From an uncultured Oscillospiraceae bacterium (lineage in GTDB: Bacteria > Bacillota > Clostridia > Oscillospirales > Ruminococcaceae): a DNA stretch of 64,000 nt. The stretch lies in NCBI GenBank assembly GCA_904396495.1, contig CAJFOJ010000032.1, forward strand, positions 124,001 through 188,000, read 5' to 3'. A program made the translations under genes and the position numbers. This document shows positions 16,708 to 25,567 of the stretch, in pieces. The notes beneath the pieces are model-generated. The model saw only the letters and a list, made by a program, of their open reading frames with translations, did no database searches and was not told where the DNA came from. The first letter of the stretch is position 1. Each line of letters begins with the position of its first letter.

Positions 16708-17739
16708 ATGCCGATTCAGCACACCGCTGTCAGCTATTACGGGCTCAATTATGTAGAGCATGCAAAAAAAGATTTTGAGGAAATGAAACAGCACGGCTGC
16801 GACACCGTTATTCTCGCCATCACCGAATTCGACATGGATTTTTGGTTTCCCAACATCAACAACATCGTTAAGGCAGCCCATGAGATAGGACTGCGGGTCA
16901 TCGCTGACCCGTGGGGGATCGGAAAGTACTTTGGCGGCGAACAGGTAAGTCTGTTTTTGCAAAACAACATCCATCACCGGCAGATTTCCGCTTATACCGG
17001 AGAGGTATTAAATGCCGCCTGCTTTAACACCAACTCCTTCCGGGACTACTTTAAAAATATCTGCCTCAAATTGGCCAAAAATACCGAGGTGGACGGTTTC
17101 TTCTGGGATGAGCCCCACTACGCATACCCCAAGTCTTATGCTTCCATCACCGGCGGTGCCGGCGATGACTGGGCTTGTAGATGTCCCGAGTGCAAGCAGA
17201 AATTTAAGGAGTATTACGGCTATAAGATGCCGAAATTCATGAATGACGACGTTAAACAGTTCCGATGGCGGGAGGCGTTGTTTACCCTGTCCGACACCTC
17301 CAAGGCGATCAAAGAGGTCAATCCGAATCTTGAGATCACCTGCTGTGTTCACGCCACCATGAACACCTATTATGTGACTGAGTTACGGGGATACGACAAT
17401 TGGGATATGGTTGCCGCTTGCCCGTATTTTGATGTCTTTTCCACCACTATCATCAGTTGGGATTTGCCGGAGCAGTTCTTTGTCGACATTACCGAGCGGA
17501 CGGTGGCGATGGCGAAAAAGTACGGCAAGCAGTCGGAGCGCTGGATTATGGGATACAACAAGCGCCCCAAGGATTTTGGTCAAATCGACCGCATCGTCGA
17601 TCTGTACGAGAGTATGGGCGTCGACCGGTTGGCAACCTGGACCTATCGCGGCGGTTACGGAACCAGCGTCGCCGCCAAAGACCCATTGGAGCTTTGGGAC
17701 CGCATCGGCCAAAATTACAATCGGGTGCTGAAAAAATGA
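16708..17739 (+). CDS. Putative TIM-barrel glycoside hydrolase-like protein
   Basis: A 343-residue soluble protein without signal peptide, so it acts in the cytoplasm. Its pattern (CDTVILAITEFD, GLRVIADPWGIGKYFGG, DGFFWDEPHYA, WIMGYNKRPKDFGQID) alternates strands and helices like a beta/alpha barrel, with acidic residues at strand ends (DEPH near residue 133) that resemble the catalytic carboxylates of glycosidases. A CRCPECKQKF segment near residue 155 looks like a small metal knuckle. No exact family is recognised and no substrate is claimed. GAGGAGG precedes the ATG. It is first in a four-gene operon with SIS and Gfo/Idh/MocA proteins, which supports a role in breaking down or rearranging a sugar derivative already inside the cell. 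Confidence 0.7.
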   Translation: MPIQHTAVSYYGLNYVEHAKKDFEEMKQHGCDTVILAITEFDMDFWFPNINNIVKAAHEIGLRVIADPWGIGKYFGGEQVSLFLQNNIHHRQISAYTGEVLNAACFNTNSFRDYFKNICLKLAKNTEVDGFFWDEPHYAYPKSYASITGGAGDDWACRCPECKQKFKEYYGYKMPKFMNDDVKQFRWREALFTLSDTSKAIKEVNPNLEITCCVHATMNTYYVTELRGYDNWDMVAACPYFDVFSTTIISWDLPEQFFVDITERTVAMAKKYGKQSERWIMGYNKRPKDFGQIDRIVDLYESMGVDRLATWTYRGGYGTSVAAKDPLELWDRIGQNYNRVLKK

Positions 17740-17835
17740 CGGCCCATCTGCTGACACCATGATAGCTGTACGGAACAATTGCGGCGCAAAACGGGGGACA
17801 TACCGGCAGCGCCTTATCAGAGAGGAGAATGAACA

Positions 17836-18585
17836 TTGAACGATTTTGGCTATTTCGAGAGTTTGATGGACAATTTTAGAAAAGTCAACGAAACCCAGTC
17901 TGAAAACATTGAGAAGGCGGGCAAGCTCATGGCGGACGCCATTGCCGATGACCGGCTCATCAGCGTGTACGGCGGCGGAGGCCACACTACCCTTTGTATG
18001 GGGGAGATGTTTTTTAGAGCAGGCGGACTTGCCAACATCAATCCCATCATGGAGACAGGGCTTTCGGTTTTCAACCAGGCGCTAAAATACCTGGAATTTG
18101 AGCGAGCTGTCAACTACGGCGACGCCATCGTCAGGTACTACGACCTGAAAAAGGACGACGTGTTGATTATCTTCCACAACATCGGAATCAACCCCGCCAC
18201 CATCGACGCCGCGATCCAGGCGAAGAAAAACGACGTCAAAATCATTGCCGTTTCCAGTTCTCAGTGGCAGACGGAAATGCCGGCGGATCATTTTATCCGC
18301 CACCCCAGCAAAACCAATTTGTTTGATTACGCAGATGTCTGCATCGACGACTATAATCCGGTGGGGGACGCCGTGGTAAACGTTCCGGGGTTGGATACAT
18401 CCATCGCCCCCATGTCCAATATCATCGATTTTTACATCGCTCACCTTTTGGAAATCGAGACGGTCAAGCAGTGCATCGATCGGGGAATTACACCCCCTGT
18501 TTGGATGAGCGCCAATGCACCTGGTGGAGACGAAAAAAATGCAGCGTATATCGAAAAGTATAAACCGCGTATCAAGATGCTGTGA
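17836..18585 (+). CDS. SIS-domain sugar isomerase-like protein
   Basis: A 249-residue protein of the SIS phosphosugar-binding fold (SIS_2 type). ISVYGGGGHTTLCMGEMFFRAGG near residue 40 is the first binding loop, LIIFHNIGINPATIDAA near 110 the second, and VKIIAVSSSQWQ the next strand. Such proteins isomerise or bind phosphosugars, often amino sugars. The TTG at 17836 follows AGAGGAGA; an ATG seven bases earlier is out of frame. The next gene begins nine bases after the stop, so translation is probably coupled. Its place beside an oxidoreductase suggests the phosphorylated or open-chain sugar is handled in sequence; the exact substrate is unknown. Confidence 0.8.
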   Translation: MNDFGYFESLMDNFRKVNETQSENIEKAGKLMADAIADDRLISVYGGGGHTTLCMGEMFFRAGGLANINPIMETGLSVFNQALKYLEFERAVNYGDAIVRYYDLKKDDVLIIFHNIGINPATIDAAIQAKKNDVKIIAVSSSQWQTEMPADHFIRHPSKTNLFDYADVCIDDYNPVGDAVVNVPGLDTSIAPMSNIIDFYIAHLLEIETVKQCIDRGITPPVWMSANAPGGDEKNAAYIEKYKPRIKML

Positions 18586-18593
18586 GGTTTGCC

Positions 18594-19301
18594 ATGAATA
18601 TGTTGACAGAAAAATTAGAGTTTTTGTTGGATAAATACGACGTAAAATCCAATATCCGAATCCTCGACTGCCAAAGTGCGGAACTGGACGGAAAAACAAT
18701 CCACCTGCTTCCCTGGAGAAGTGAAAGAAGATTTTTGGAACTCAAGAATTTGGTAGACAGTGGCGCACTTAACGGCTTGAGCATCATGCGGATTACCCAC
18801 ATCGCCCACAAAGGGACAGATTTATTTGATCTCCTATTTCGTGAGGTGGACATCTGCGAGACCATTATGGGCAGCCGGCTTGCCGAAATATTTGCTGTGT
18901 CAAACGGGGATACTGCTTTAAATGTTATAGCGAAAAACAAAGAGGGCTGTGTCTGTACCTTTGAGCTTGCCGCCACGCTGAGCGACGAGGTGGAACCGGT
19001 CGATAAACATGAAATCATCGCCTGCTCAGGCATTGCCTGTGATCGAGTAGTGGACACTCAAGTGCCTCAGAGCTCTATTTATGTTCTGGGCGAAAAAGCG
19101 GTGGAGCAGTACACTGACGTGGACATGGAGCTGTTTGGCCTGGACATTACCCAATGCGCCGCTGTCCGCAGCTGTTTTGAGCTGGCAAAGACGGGGGAGG
19201 ACAACGAAAAAGCTGTTTCCCACTTGAACCAGGTGGTTAAGGCGGCCCAAAAGTCCATATCTGAAATCGAAAATGTGATTTTGCCGGAGGCGGCAATTTA
19301 A
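18594..19301 (+). CDS. Hypothetical 235-residue protein of the carbohydrate cluster
   Basis: No family is recognised. The protein begins MNMLTEKLEFLLDKYD, has no signal peptide or membrane helix, and contains a beta-rich middle section (DICETIMGSRLAEIFAVSNG, CVCTFELAATLSDEVEPVDKHEII). This resembles the C-terminal substrate domain of Gfo/Idh/MocA oxidoreductases more than a Rossmann domain; no GxGxxG loop is present, so it should not bind NAD by itself. The start at 18594 follows TGAGGT, which overlaps the stop of the SIS gene. Its position between SIS and oxidoreductase genes suggests a partner subunit or a binding protein for the same sugar. This is inference only. Confidence 0.75.
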   Translation: MNMLTEKLEFLLDKYDVKSNIRILDCQSAELDGKTIHLLPWRSERRFLELKNLVDSGALNGLSIMRITHIAHKGTDLFDLLFREVDICETIMGSRLAEIFAVSNGDTALNVIAKNKEGCVCTFELAATLSDEVEPVDKHEIIACSGIACDRVVDTQVPQSSIYVLGEKAVEQYTDVDMELFGLDITQCAAVRSCFELAKTGEDNEKAVSHLNQVVKAAQKSISEIENVILPEAAI

Positions 19302-19379
19302 AGGCGAGCTTTCAAATACGACGTTTTGTGGCTTTGCCGCAAAACTGACCACGACATCCGGAAAGGAACGTTGATTTTA

Positions 19380-20456
19380 ATGAAACCGTTGAAAATTGCC
19401 ATGATGTCGATGACCCATGGCCACACCAGAAAATATTATCAGACGCTGAAGGAGAATCCAAAACTTGATTGGGTTGCCGTATCAGTTGCCAACGAAGAAG
19501 TAAAAAAGGTATTTTTAAACAGCGTGAGCGGTATTCCCTGCTATGACAGCGACGAGGAAATGCTCAACGCTCACCCGGAGATTGAAGCGGTGGTCCTTGC
19601 CAGCGAAAACTCCGAGCACCTTAGGCAGATGAAGCTTTGTGCCCAGCGGGGCATCCACATCCTCTCGATGAAAATTCCCACCTTTGACATGGACGAATAC
19701 GACGAGATGATAAAAATCTGCGAAGACGCGGGTGTTGTCTGCCAGGTTGAGCTGGAACTCCACTACAACCCCGTTGTCAACCGTTTGAAAGAGCTCAATT
19801 CCCAGCAGGTGAACGGGGCACTCAAATCCTTTGAGGCGACCAATATCACTTTGTCGCCAGTCTGGGCGTTTCCATGGCAGGGCGAGCCCGAGAAGAGTTA
19901 TGGCAAACGCGTACCCTTAAAAGAAGGCGACCATCGGTTCCGCGGAGGAGCATTGTGCGATCATCCCCATATATTCGATCTGATCCGGGAAATGACAAAC
20001 AGTGAGTTCGACTTTGTTTTTGCTCAGGTCGCGCCCAATATCAGACGCGATATTCAAGAAGAGGATATGGTAGCGGTAACCGGACGGATGAAAAACGGGG
20101 TGGTCTTCCTTTTGGATCCATCCTGGTCGAGAACCGAGGCAAAGCTTAAGGTTCCCGGCCCAGGATGGGAGGTATTCCCCAAACGGATGGAGGTCAACGT
20201 CATCCTCAACAGTGAGAACGGGACGGTTCTCTCCGACTGTTTCGGCCCCAACATCTACCACAACGCCACCCCTCAAGATCGGTATTGTGTCCAGTACACC
20301 TATTTTGACGAGTGGATCGGTCTAGTGGACGAATTTGTCGACTGTGTGAGAAATCACAAAACGCCAAAGATTAATCTTCGTTGGCATCAAAACACCATTA
20401 AAGCCATGAACGCCTGCTACGAGAGCATTCAGACGGGAAAAGCCATTAAACTGTAA
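19380..20456 (+). CDS. Gfo/Idh/MocA family oxidoreductase
   Basis: A 358-residue NAD(P)-dependent sugar or inositol dehydrogenase-like protein. The N-terminal Rossmann half (KIAMMSMTHGHTRKYYQTL, then VVLASENSEHLRQMKLCAQRGIHILSMKIP) ends in a segment where the usual catalytic EKP lysine motif is replaced by SMKIP, so the Lys is kept. The C-terminal half is the beta-sheet substrate domain and includes GGALCDHPHIFDLIREM. The nucleotide loop differs from the usual GxGxxG (here SMTHGH), so a cofactor preference cannot be read. GGAAAGGAA precedes the ATG. It closes the AraC-controlled cluster and is followed by a strong terminator. Confidence 0.87.
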   Translation: MKPLKIAMMSMTHGHTRKYYQTLKENPKLDWVAVSVANEEVKKVFLNSVSGIPCYDSDEEMLNAHPEIEAVVLASENSEHLRQMKLCAQRGIHILSMKIPTFDMDEYDEMIKICEDAGVVCQVELELHYNPVVNRLKELNSQQVNGALKSFEATNITLSPVWAFPWQGEPEKSYGKRVPLKEGDHRFRGGALCDHPHIFDLIREMTNSEFDFVFAQVAPNIRRDIQEEDMVAVTGRMKNGVVFLLDPSWSRTEAKLKVPGPGWEVFPKRMEVNVILNSENGTVLSDCFGPNIYHNATPQDRYCVQYTYFDEWIGLVDEFVDCVRNHKTPKINLRWHQNTIKAMNACYESIQTGKAIKL

Positions 20457-20483
20457 TTTGCTCAACTTCTCCATTCTTCCATA

Positions 20484-20528
20484 AAAGGAAAAGAGCGTTT
20501 TCAGAAAATGAAAACGCTCTTTTCCTTT
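20484..20528. terminator. Bidirectional terminator between oxidoreductase and glmM
   Basis: A 19-bp perfect stem (AAAGGAAAAGAGCGTTTTC with its complement) and a seven-base loop; A- and T-rich arms serve both convergent genes. Confidence 0.9.
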
Positions 20529-20592
20529 CTGACGGGGAAATAGAAGCCCTCTCTGCCGTGGGAAAAAGGAGGGGCTCTGTCCCAACCCGGCT

Positions 20593-21945
20593 TTACGCGC
20601 CGAGGTTGCGTTTCATAATATCGGCGATGAAATCGGCCTTTTCCTGCATAAGGGGCAGATCCTGCCCTTCGATCATGATGCGGATCATAGGCTCGGTTCC
20701 GGAGGGGCGCACCAACACCCGGCCGGTATCCTCAAAGCAGCGCTCCACCTGGTGGATGGCATCCATGATTTCCACGTCGTCGATGTATTCGTATTTGCGC
20801 TCGTTGTCAATGGTGACGTTGACGGTGACTTGCGGCATCACCGTCATGACAGAGGCCAGTTCCGACAGCTTTTTACCGGTGTGTTTCATGACGGAAAGAA
20901 GCTGCAAAACGGTGATGAGACCGTCTCCGGTGGTGTTGTGCTCCAAAAAGATGATGTGGCCCGACTGCTCGCCGCCCAAAACATAACCGTCTTTGAGCAT
21001 TTTTTCCAACACATAGCGGTCTCCGACCTTGGTCTTTTTGACGGCGATGCCATTTGCCTCTCCCATCTTGAACAATCCCAAATTACTCATGACAGTGGCC
21101 ACAATAGTGTCTTTTGCCAGTTTTCCCTTGCCTTTCAGGTAGTTGCCACAGATGGCTAAAACCTGGTCCCCGTCGATAAGGTTTCCCAGTTCGTCCACCG
21201 CCATGAGGCGGTCGGCGTCTCCGTCAAATGCAAACCCGATGTCGGCGCCTGTTTCTTTAACCAAACGGGTCACCTCTTCAATGTGGGTGGAGCCGCAGCC
21301 GGCATTGATGTTGAGGCCGTTTGGCTGGTCGTTTATGACAGTGCAATCGACGCCCAGCTTCTTAAGGGTGGGAGGCGCAGTGAAAGAAGCAGCGCCGTTA
21401 CCACAGTCCACCGCAGCTTTGATGCCGTCTAAACGGGTATCTACAGTGGTCAGAATATAGCTGATGTAATCGTCCAAAGCGGTGCCGATATGGTCAACGG
21501 TGCCCACATTGGCTCCATCGGGGAGATCTAGAGTGTGGAGTGCGCCGCGGACAATCGCTTCGATTTTATCTTCCAGTTCGTCGTCCAATTTGTATCCCTG
21601 GGCGTTAAAGAATTTGATTCCATTGTATTCCATAGGGTTGTGGGAGGCGGAAATCATGGCGCTTGCATCGGCTTTGTACTCCCTTGTCAGATAGGCTAGG
21701 GCCGGAGTGGGCAAAACTCCCAAGGGGATGGCCACAGCGCCGATGGAGGTAAATCCTGCGATCAGCGCCGCCTCAATCATATCTCCGGATATACGGGTGT
21801 CCCGCCCTATGAGAATGCGGGGTTTTTGCTTTCCCTGGGTTGTCAGCACAGTAGCTGCCGCCCGTCCAATATCAAAGCACATCTGCGCTGTCAGCTCGGT
21901 TCCCGCGACGCCGCGGACGCCATCTGTTCCAAAAAGTCTTGCCAT
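20593..21945 (-). CDS. glmM: Phosphoglucosamine mutase
   Basis: A 450-residue alpha-D-phosphohexomutase that converts glucosamine 6-phosphate to glucosamine 1-phosphate for UDP-GlcNAc and peptidoglycan synthesis. The start MARLFGTDGVRGVA is diagnostic for GlmM. The phosphoserine is Ser101 in SASHNPMEYNG, the metal loop is DGDADR, and RPSGTEPMIRIM binds phosphate near the C-terminus. It is a single-gene unit with its own promoter at 22104-22132 and an untranslated leader of about 150 bases that contains an inverted repeat. No glmS-type ribozyme is seen. Confidence 0.96.
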   Translation of the reverse strand: MARLFGTDGVRGVAGTELTAQMCFDIGRAAATVLTTQGKQKPRILIGRDTRISGDMIEAALIAGFTSIGAVAIPLGVLPTPALAYLTREYKADASAMISASHNPMEYNGIKFFNAQGYKLDDELEDKIEAIVRGALHTLDLPDGANVGTVDHIGTALDDYISYILTTVDTRLDGIKAAVDCGNGAASFTAPPTLKKLGVDCTVINDQPNGLNINAGCGSTHIEEVTRLVKETGADIGFAFDGDADRLMAVDELGNLIDGDQVLAICGNYLKGKGKLAKDTIVATVMSNLGLFKMGEANGIAVKKTKVGDRYVLEKMLKDGYVLGGEQSGHIIFLEHNTTGDGLITVLQLLSVMKHTGKKLSELASVMTVMPQVTVNVTIDNERKYEYIDDVEIMDAIHQVERCFEDTGRVLVRPSGTEPMIRIMIEGQDLPLMQEKADFIADIMKRNLGA

Positions 21946-22032
21946 AAAATCTCCATTCTGCCGCCGCGCCCGGCTTTTTTTGAGAAGCTGTCCTGCCCGC
22001 GCGGAAAAGTGGGCAGAAGGAAATTTTTCCTT

Positions 22033-22078
22033 GTTGTACCAAAGTTGGCGCCATTAGACCAAAAACCTTTGGTTCAAC
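22033..22078 (-). promoter_or_regulatory. Hairpin in the glmM leader
   Basis: GTTGTACCAAAG (22033-22044) and CTTTGGTTCAAC (22067-22078) are complementary apart from one position, so the glmM transcript leader can form a 12-bp stem. No known riboswitch is matched. Confidence 0.35.
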
Positions 22079-22103
22079 CTATTTCATTTTTTCCAATATT
22101 TGT

Positions 22104-22132
22104 AGTCTAGCACATTTAAAATGAAAAATCAA
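22104..22132 (-). promoter_or_regulatory. Promoter of glmM
   Basis: Minus strand TTGATT (22132-22127), 17-bp spacer, TAGACT (22109-22104). Confidence 0.55.
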
Positions 22133-22239
22133 ATAATATTTAATGAAAAAAGTGATAAAATTAAAGTTTTATATTGCATCCAATCATTATTTAAAAATGT
22201 ATGATACTCTGGAATAAAAAATGCGAGGAGAAATATGGA

Positions 22240-22277
22240 TAAAAAAGTTCCCTTCCCGGTATAGCCGGAAAGGGAAT
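22240..22277 (-). terminator. Terminator of the haemolysin III family gene
   Basis: On the minus strand TTCCCTTTCCGG pairs with CCGGGAAGGGAA, followed by CTTTTTTAT. Confidence 0.85.
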
Positions 22278-22290
22278 CCAACATCAGATG

Positions 22291-22950
22291 TTATGCCATG
22301 ATGATATAAAATAGAATGGCAAAATAATGGAGAACGGCGCCTGCTAGGACAAAGAGATGCCAGATCGAATGCATAAATTTGACTGATTTCAACTTATAGA
22401 AAACGATTCCTCCAGTGTAACAGAGCCCACCGGCGAGCATGAGCCAAAGCCCCGCTGAAGCCATGGAATTTATCATGGGGACGATAGCCAAAACGATGGC
22501 CCATCCGGCAATGATGTAAAGGATCATTGATATTTTTTTAAACCGGTCAACGCTGATGGAATTGAGAACAATACCCAGAATACAGGCACCCCATACAATA
22601 CCGAACAACACCCAACCGAAAGGCCCGTGGAGCAGGACGAGGGTGATGGGGGTATAGCTGCCGGCGATGAGCAGGTAAATGGTAGTGTGGTCAAAAATGC
22701 GGAAAAGGTATTTTGCGCGGTTAGGAGCCAAAGCGTGATAGATAGTTGACATGGTGAATAATAAGATGAGGCTAAATCCGTAAATAGAGGCGCTGACAAT
22801 ACGCCAGGGATCTCCCGAAAGGGCGGCGAAAACGACCATCACCACCGTTCCGGCGGTCGCCAGAAGGGTACCAAGGCCATGAGTGACGGCGTTGGCGATC
22901 TCCTCCCCTAAGGTGTAACCATAACTGTTTTTGGCTGGTGTGCTGGACAT
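22291..22950 (-). CDS. Haemolysin III family membrane protein (PAQR/TrhA type)
   Basis: A 219-residue integral membrane protein with about seven hydrophobic helices. NAVTHGLGTLLATAG in the first helix and STIYHAL in the third carry conserved His residues of the PAQR-like fold, and a further HSIWHLFVLAGAVLHYFAI block near the C-terminus supplies the remaining His pair of the putative metal site. The family is named for cytolysin activity of one member, but most members are thought to act in membrane homeostasis; a toxin role should not be assumed. AAGGAG precedes the ATG. It is a stand-alone gene. Confidence 0.92.
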   Translation of the reverse strand: MSSTPAKNSYGYTLGEEIANAVTHGLGTLLATAGTVVMVVFAALSGDPWRIVSASIYGFSLILLFTMSTIYHALAPNRAKYLFRIFDHTTIYLLIAGSYTPITLVLLHGPFGWVLFGIVWGACILGIVLNSISVDRFKKISMILYIIAGWAIVLAIVPMINSMASAGLWLMLAGGLCYTGGIVFYKLKSVKFMHSIWHLFVLAGAVLHYFAILFYIIMA

Positions 22951-23207
22951 ACCTGTTCTCCTTCCAATGATTGTTACCGATATGAAATGCTGGGACGATT
23001 TTTAGAGCGTTTTTATTATAGCTCTGGGAATGGGAAAAAGAAAGCGTCTTTTGTAACTTTTTGCCGTCAATTTTTAAAATTTGTATACGGCTGTCCTGTT
23101 CTATGGTAAAATAGAGAATATCACCCGACTAGTAAAATGACTTTTCATTCCTTTGCTCTTTTTCGGCCAAAAAAGGCGAATTTTTTATGATTTTCAAGAG
23201 AAAAAGC

Positions 23208-23236
23208 TTGACTTTACAGGGAAACACTGGTATAAT
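23208..23236 (+). promoter_or_regulatory. Promoter of rpsF-ssb-rpsR with structured leader
   Basis: TTGACT (23208-23213), 17-bp spacer, TATAAT (23231-23236). The leader of about 90 bases holds a GCTCCGG-N8-CCGGGGC hairpin (about 23281-23302) near the ribosome binding site. S6:S18 complexes are known to bind leader hairpins of this operon in many bacteria; this one is a candidate but its CCG loop motif is not verified. Confidence 0.7.
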
Positions 23237-23331
23237 CAACCTGTTATCGGCATGGTAAGTCGGTGACGATAGAATTTCCTTGCTCCGGGCGAAGATCCGG
23301 GGCCGTGAAGTCCAGAAGGAGGTGCTTTTAG

Positions 23332-23625
23332 ATGGCAAAATTAAACGAAAAGTACGAGGCAGTCGTCGTTTTCAGCATGAAGCAGAGCGAAGAGGAGATC
23401 AAAGCTTTGATCGAAAGATTCAGTGCGCTCATCGAGAAAAACGGCACGCTGGAAGGCGTTGAAGAATGGGGCAAGAGAACCTTGGCCTATGAAATCAACG
23501 ACGAAACCGAAGGCTATTATGTACTCTACAACTTTAATTCCGTTCCGTCCTTCCCCATGGAAATGGAGAGAAGACTCAACATCACAGACGGTATTCTCCG
23601 CTCTTTGATCGTGACAAGAGTGTAA
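23332..23625 (+). CDS. rpsF: 30S ribosomal protein S6
   Basis: A 97-residue S6 that binds the central domain of 16S rRNA as a pair with S18. It shows the family pattern NEKYEAVVVFSMKQSEEEIK, VEEWGKRTLAYEIN and EGYYVLYNFN, with a short C-terminus that lacks the glutamate tail of enterobacteria. AGGAGGTG stands nine bases before the ATG. It is the first gene of the standard rpsF-ssb-rpsR operon. Confidence 0.97.
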   Translation: MAKLNEKYEAVVVFSMKQSEEEIKALIERFSALIEKNGTLEGVEEWGKRTLAYEINDETEGYYVLYNFNSVPSFPMEMERRLNITDGILRSLIVTRV

Positions 23626-23638
23626 TGGAGGCGGCAGT

Positions 23639-24109
23639 ATGTTAAACCGTATTATCTTAATGGGAAGACTTGTTGCCGATCCCGAACTCCGGCAAACGCC
23701 TAACGGCGTTTCCGTCGCGTCGTTTCGAATCGCGGTGGACAGAAATTACCAGTCTAAGGAAACCGGCGAACGCCAGGCTGATTTTATCAGCTGCGTCGCG
23801 TGGCGTCAGACTGGGGAATTCATCAGCAGATATTTCCAAAAGGGCCGCATGATCGCTTTGGAGGGCAGTTTGCAGACCCGGAATTACGAAGATAAAACCG
23901 GTGCCAAGAGAACTGCTTACGAGGTCATTGTCGATCAGGCTTATTTTGCGGACAGCAAACCCGCGGGGGGACAACCTTCCGCTAATGCTACGCCGTTCCC
24001 GACTCAGCCGCCCCAGTTCGAAGAACCTCAGAGGGGTAACAGCCTCTCGGTGGGAGATTTCGGTAGCTTTGAGGAAATTGATACCGACGACGGCGACTTG
24101 CCGTTTTAA
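23639..24109 (+). CDS. ssb: Single-stranded DNA-binding protein
   Basis: A 156-residue SSB with an N-terminal OB fold (MLNRIILMGRLVADPELRQT through about residue 105), a flexible Gln/Pro-rich linker, and the acidic tip DTDDGDLPF that docks repair and replication partners. GGAGG precedes the ATG, 13 bases after rpsF. The tip and OB domain are complete, so this should be the housekeeping SSB. Confidence 0.97.
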   Translation: MLNRIILMGRLVADPELRQTPNGVSVASFRIAVDRNYQSKETGERQADFISCVAWRQTGEFISRYFQKGRMIALEGSLQTRNYEDKTGAKRTAYEVIVDQAYFADSKPAGGQPSANATPFPTQPPQFEEPQRGNSLSVGDFGSFEEIDTDDGDLPF

Positions 24110-24158
24110 TTCCGCACACGATTCAAACTAAATTGAACTGAAAGGAGATACCAGACTT

Positions 24159-24395
24159 ATGGATAGAAATAGCCGTGGAAGAAAGCCTCGCAGGAAGGTC
24201 TGTGCTTTCTGCGTTGATAAAGTAGAAAATATCGATTACAAAACAATCGGCAAATATAGCCGCAAGGTGTTGTCTGAAAGAGCGAAAATCGTTCCCAGAC
24301 GTGTAACCGGCACCTGTGCTAAGCATCAGCGCCAGCTGACTGTCGCTGTTAAGCGCGCCCGTCATCTCGCTTTGCTGCCTTATGTAAACGACTAA
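24159..24395 (+). CDS. rpsR: 30S ribosomal protein S18
   Basis: A 78-residue S18. KVCAFC near residue 14 and the later C-x-x-H (TCAKHQ) make this the zinc-binding (C+) form. The core [25 protein letters not shown] is typical. AAAGGAGAT precedes the ATG. It is the last gene of the rpsF operon. Confidence 0.97.
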   Translation: MDRNSRGRKPRRKVCAFCVDKVENIDYKTIGKYSRKVLSERAKIVPRRVTGTCAKHQRQLTVAVKRARHLALLPYVND

Positions 24396-24467
24396 GCGTC
24401 ACCATGGTGATGTGTTTTGTAAGCCAGTCAGGCATAAAAAGCTAGGATGAAATGCTTTGAAAGATGC

Positions 24468-24503
24468 AAGCCCCTTTTCCGTTTTGGAAAAGGGGCTTAT
24501 TCT
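24468..24503 (+). terminator. Terminator of rpsF-ssb-rpsR
   Basis: AAGCCCCTTTTCC (24468-24480) pairs with GGAAAAGGGGCTT (24486-24498); a short T-containing tail follows. Confidence 0.8.
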
Positions 24504-24631
24504 ATGGCATAAAATGAATGGCTTTTCTTACCGTGTCATTTTGCGAAAATGGGGGAGAGACTATCTCGTATTCTTGGTAGTGGTAAAATCATAAATGTTC
24601 TGAAGGTTTTGGAAGAGATATAATCCTATAT

Positions 24632-24662
24632 AAAAACTCCCCCGAAGTTTTCGGAGGAGTTT
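24632..24662 (-). terminator. Terminator of the lipoprotein gene
   Basis: On the minus strand AAACTCCTCCGAA pairs with TTCGGGGGAGTTT, running into TTTTTA. Confidence 0.8.
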
Positions 24663-24685
24663 ATCTATTTCATGAAAGGTTTCGG

Positions 24686-25567
24686 TTAGATGTCTTTTGA
24701 GGCAAAAGAAACAACTTGATAACCTTTCAGTGCGAGCCTTCCGTCATCCTGCCGCTCGAAAGTGAAAGAATGAAGCGGATTTTGGGCCTTTAACGATTCA
24801 ACGTTTTCCGCTGTACAGGCAATGCCGTCTACTGTGATGGGGCAACCTGCTCCCTGGGCTTCTCCCATGAGTGCGGAAACGCGAATGAAATTTTCGCTTT
24901 CACTCCAGGACAAGATGACCGGGCAGGGACTGGTGTCGGATAGGTTTTCCATAGTTTTTGCAAATACTTCTTCTTCGGCGTAATAGGTGAAAGGGGAAAG
25001 GTTTATGAACTGTTGAGACGAGGGGAGAAAATCGTCACCGAAAAGCTCCACTACCTTTGCTACGGCATCATCCCGATAAAAGAACTCGCAAGGCTCACTT
25101 TGCTGCAAAAACAGATGGAATAACTGATGATTGGGATAAGCGGGGCAGATATATTCGCCTGTTTCCACGCTGTATTCAACAGGGAGCAATACCGGCCCCG
25201 TATGGTAAAGAGCGGTTTTGAGCGCCTCGGAATAATCCAAAGGGATACTGTCGCTGAATTCAGGGATTAATACGCCATCGGGGCTGCAGTATTGGGTGAT
25301 CTGATAGGCGAGGAGACGAGCAGTGTCGTCATCAGTATAAATGGGCTGTTCCGGCATGAGGGAAACACACTCTGAAACGGATGCCTGAGGAATGGTAGGG
25401 AGGTGTTCGTTGGTTGCCGGCGCAGTTGTTTGGGCCACTGTTACGTTGAGTGAACCAACGGGAAGGCCCGCTCCGATGGTAGGAGAATAGGAATCGCAAC
25501 CCGTGCAAAGTATCACTGCGGTGAAAATAAATGCGGTTAAACGTCCTTTTGAATGTAAGCTTGTCAT
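24686..25567 (-). CDS. Hypothetical lipoprotein
   Basis: A 293-residue protein with a lipoprotein signal peptide: positive N-terminus, hydrophobic core LTAFIFTAVILC and lipobox ending at Cys24. It should be anchored to the outside of the membrane. A Thr/Pro-rich linker (about 40-65) follows, then a folded domain with no recognised family (segments such as DDTARLLAYQITQYCSPDG and HQLFHLFLQQSEPCEFFYRDDAVAKVVELFG). Two or more cysteines in the domain might form a disulphide. It is monocistronic between terminators, with no neighbours to suggest a function. Confidence 0.82.
   Translation of the reverse strand: MTSLHSKGRLTAFIFTAVILCTGCDSYSPTIGAGLPVGSLNVTVAQTTAPATNEHLPTIPQASVSECVSLMPEQPIYTDDDTARLLAYQITQYCSPDGVLIPEFSDSIPLDYSEALKTALYHTGPVLLPVEYSVETGEYICPAYPNHQLFHLFLQQSEPCEFFYRDDAVAKVVELFGDDFLPSSQQFINLSPFTYYAEEEVFAKTMENLSDTSPCPVILSWSESENFIRVSALMGEAQGAGCPITVDGIACTAENVESLKAQNPLHSFTFERQDDGRLALKGYQVVSFASKDI

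Noticed and set aside
22033..22132. glmS-type ribozyme or riboswitch before glmM
   Set aside because: The leader has a simple hairpin only; no glmS ribozyme core was recognised, and that element belongs to glmS rather than glmM.
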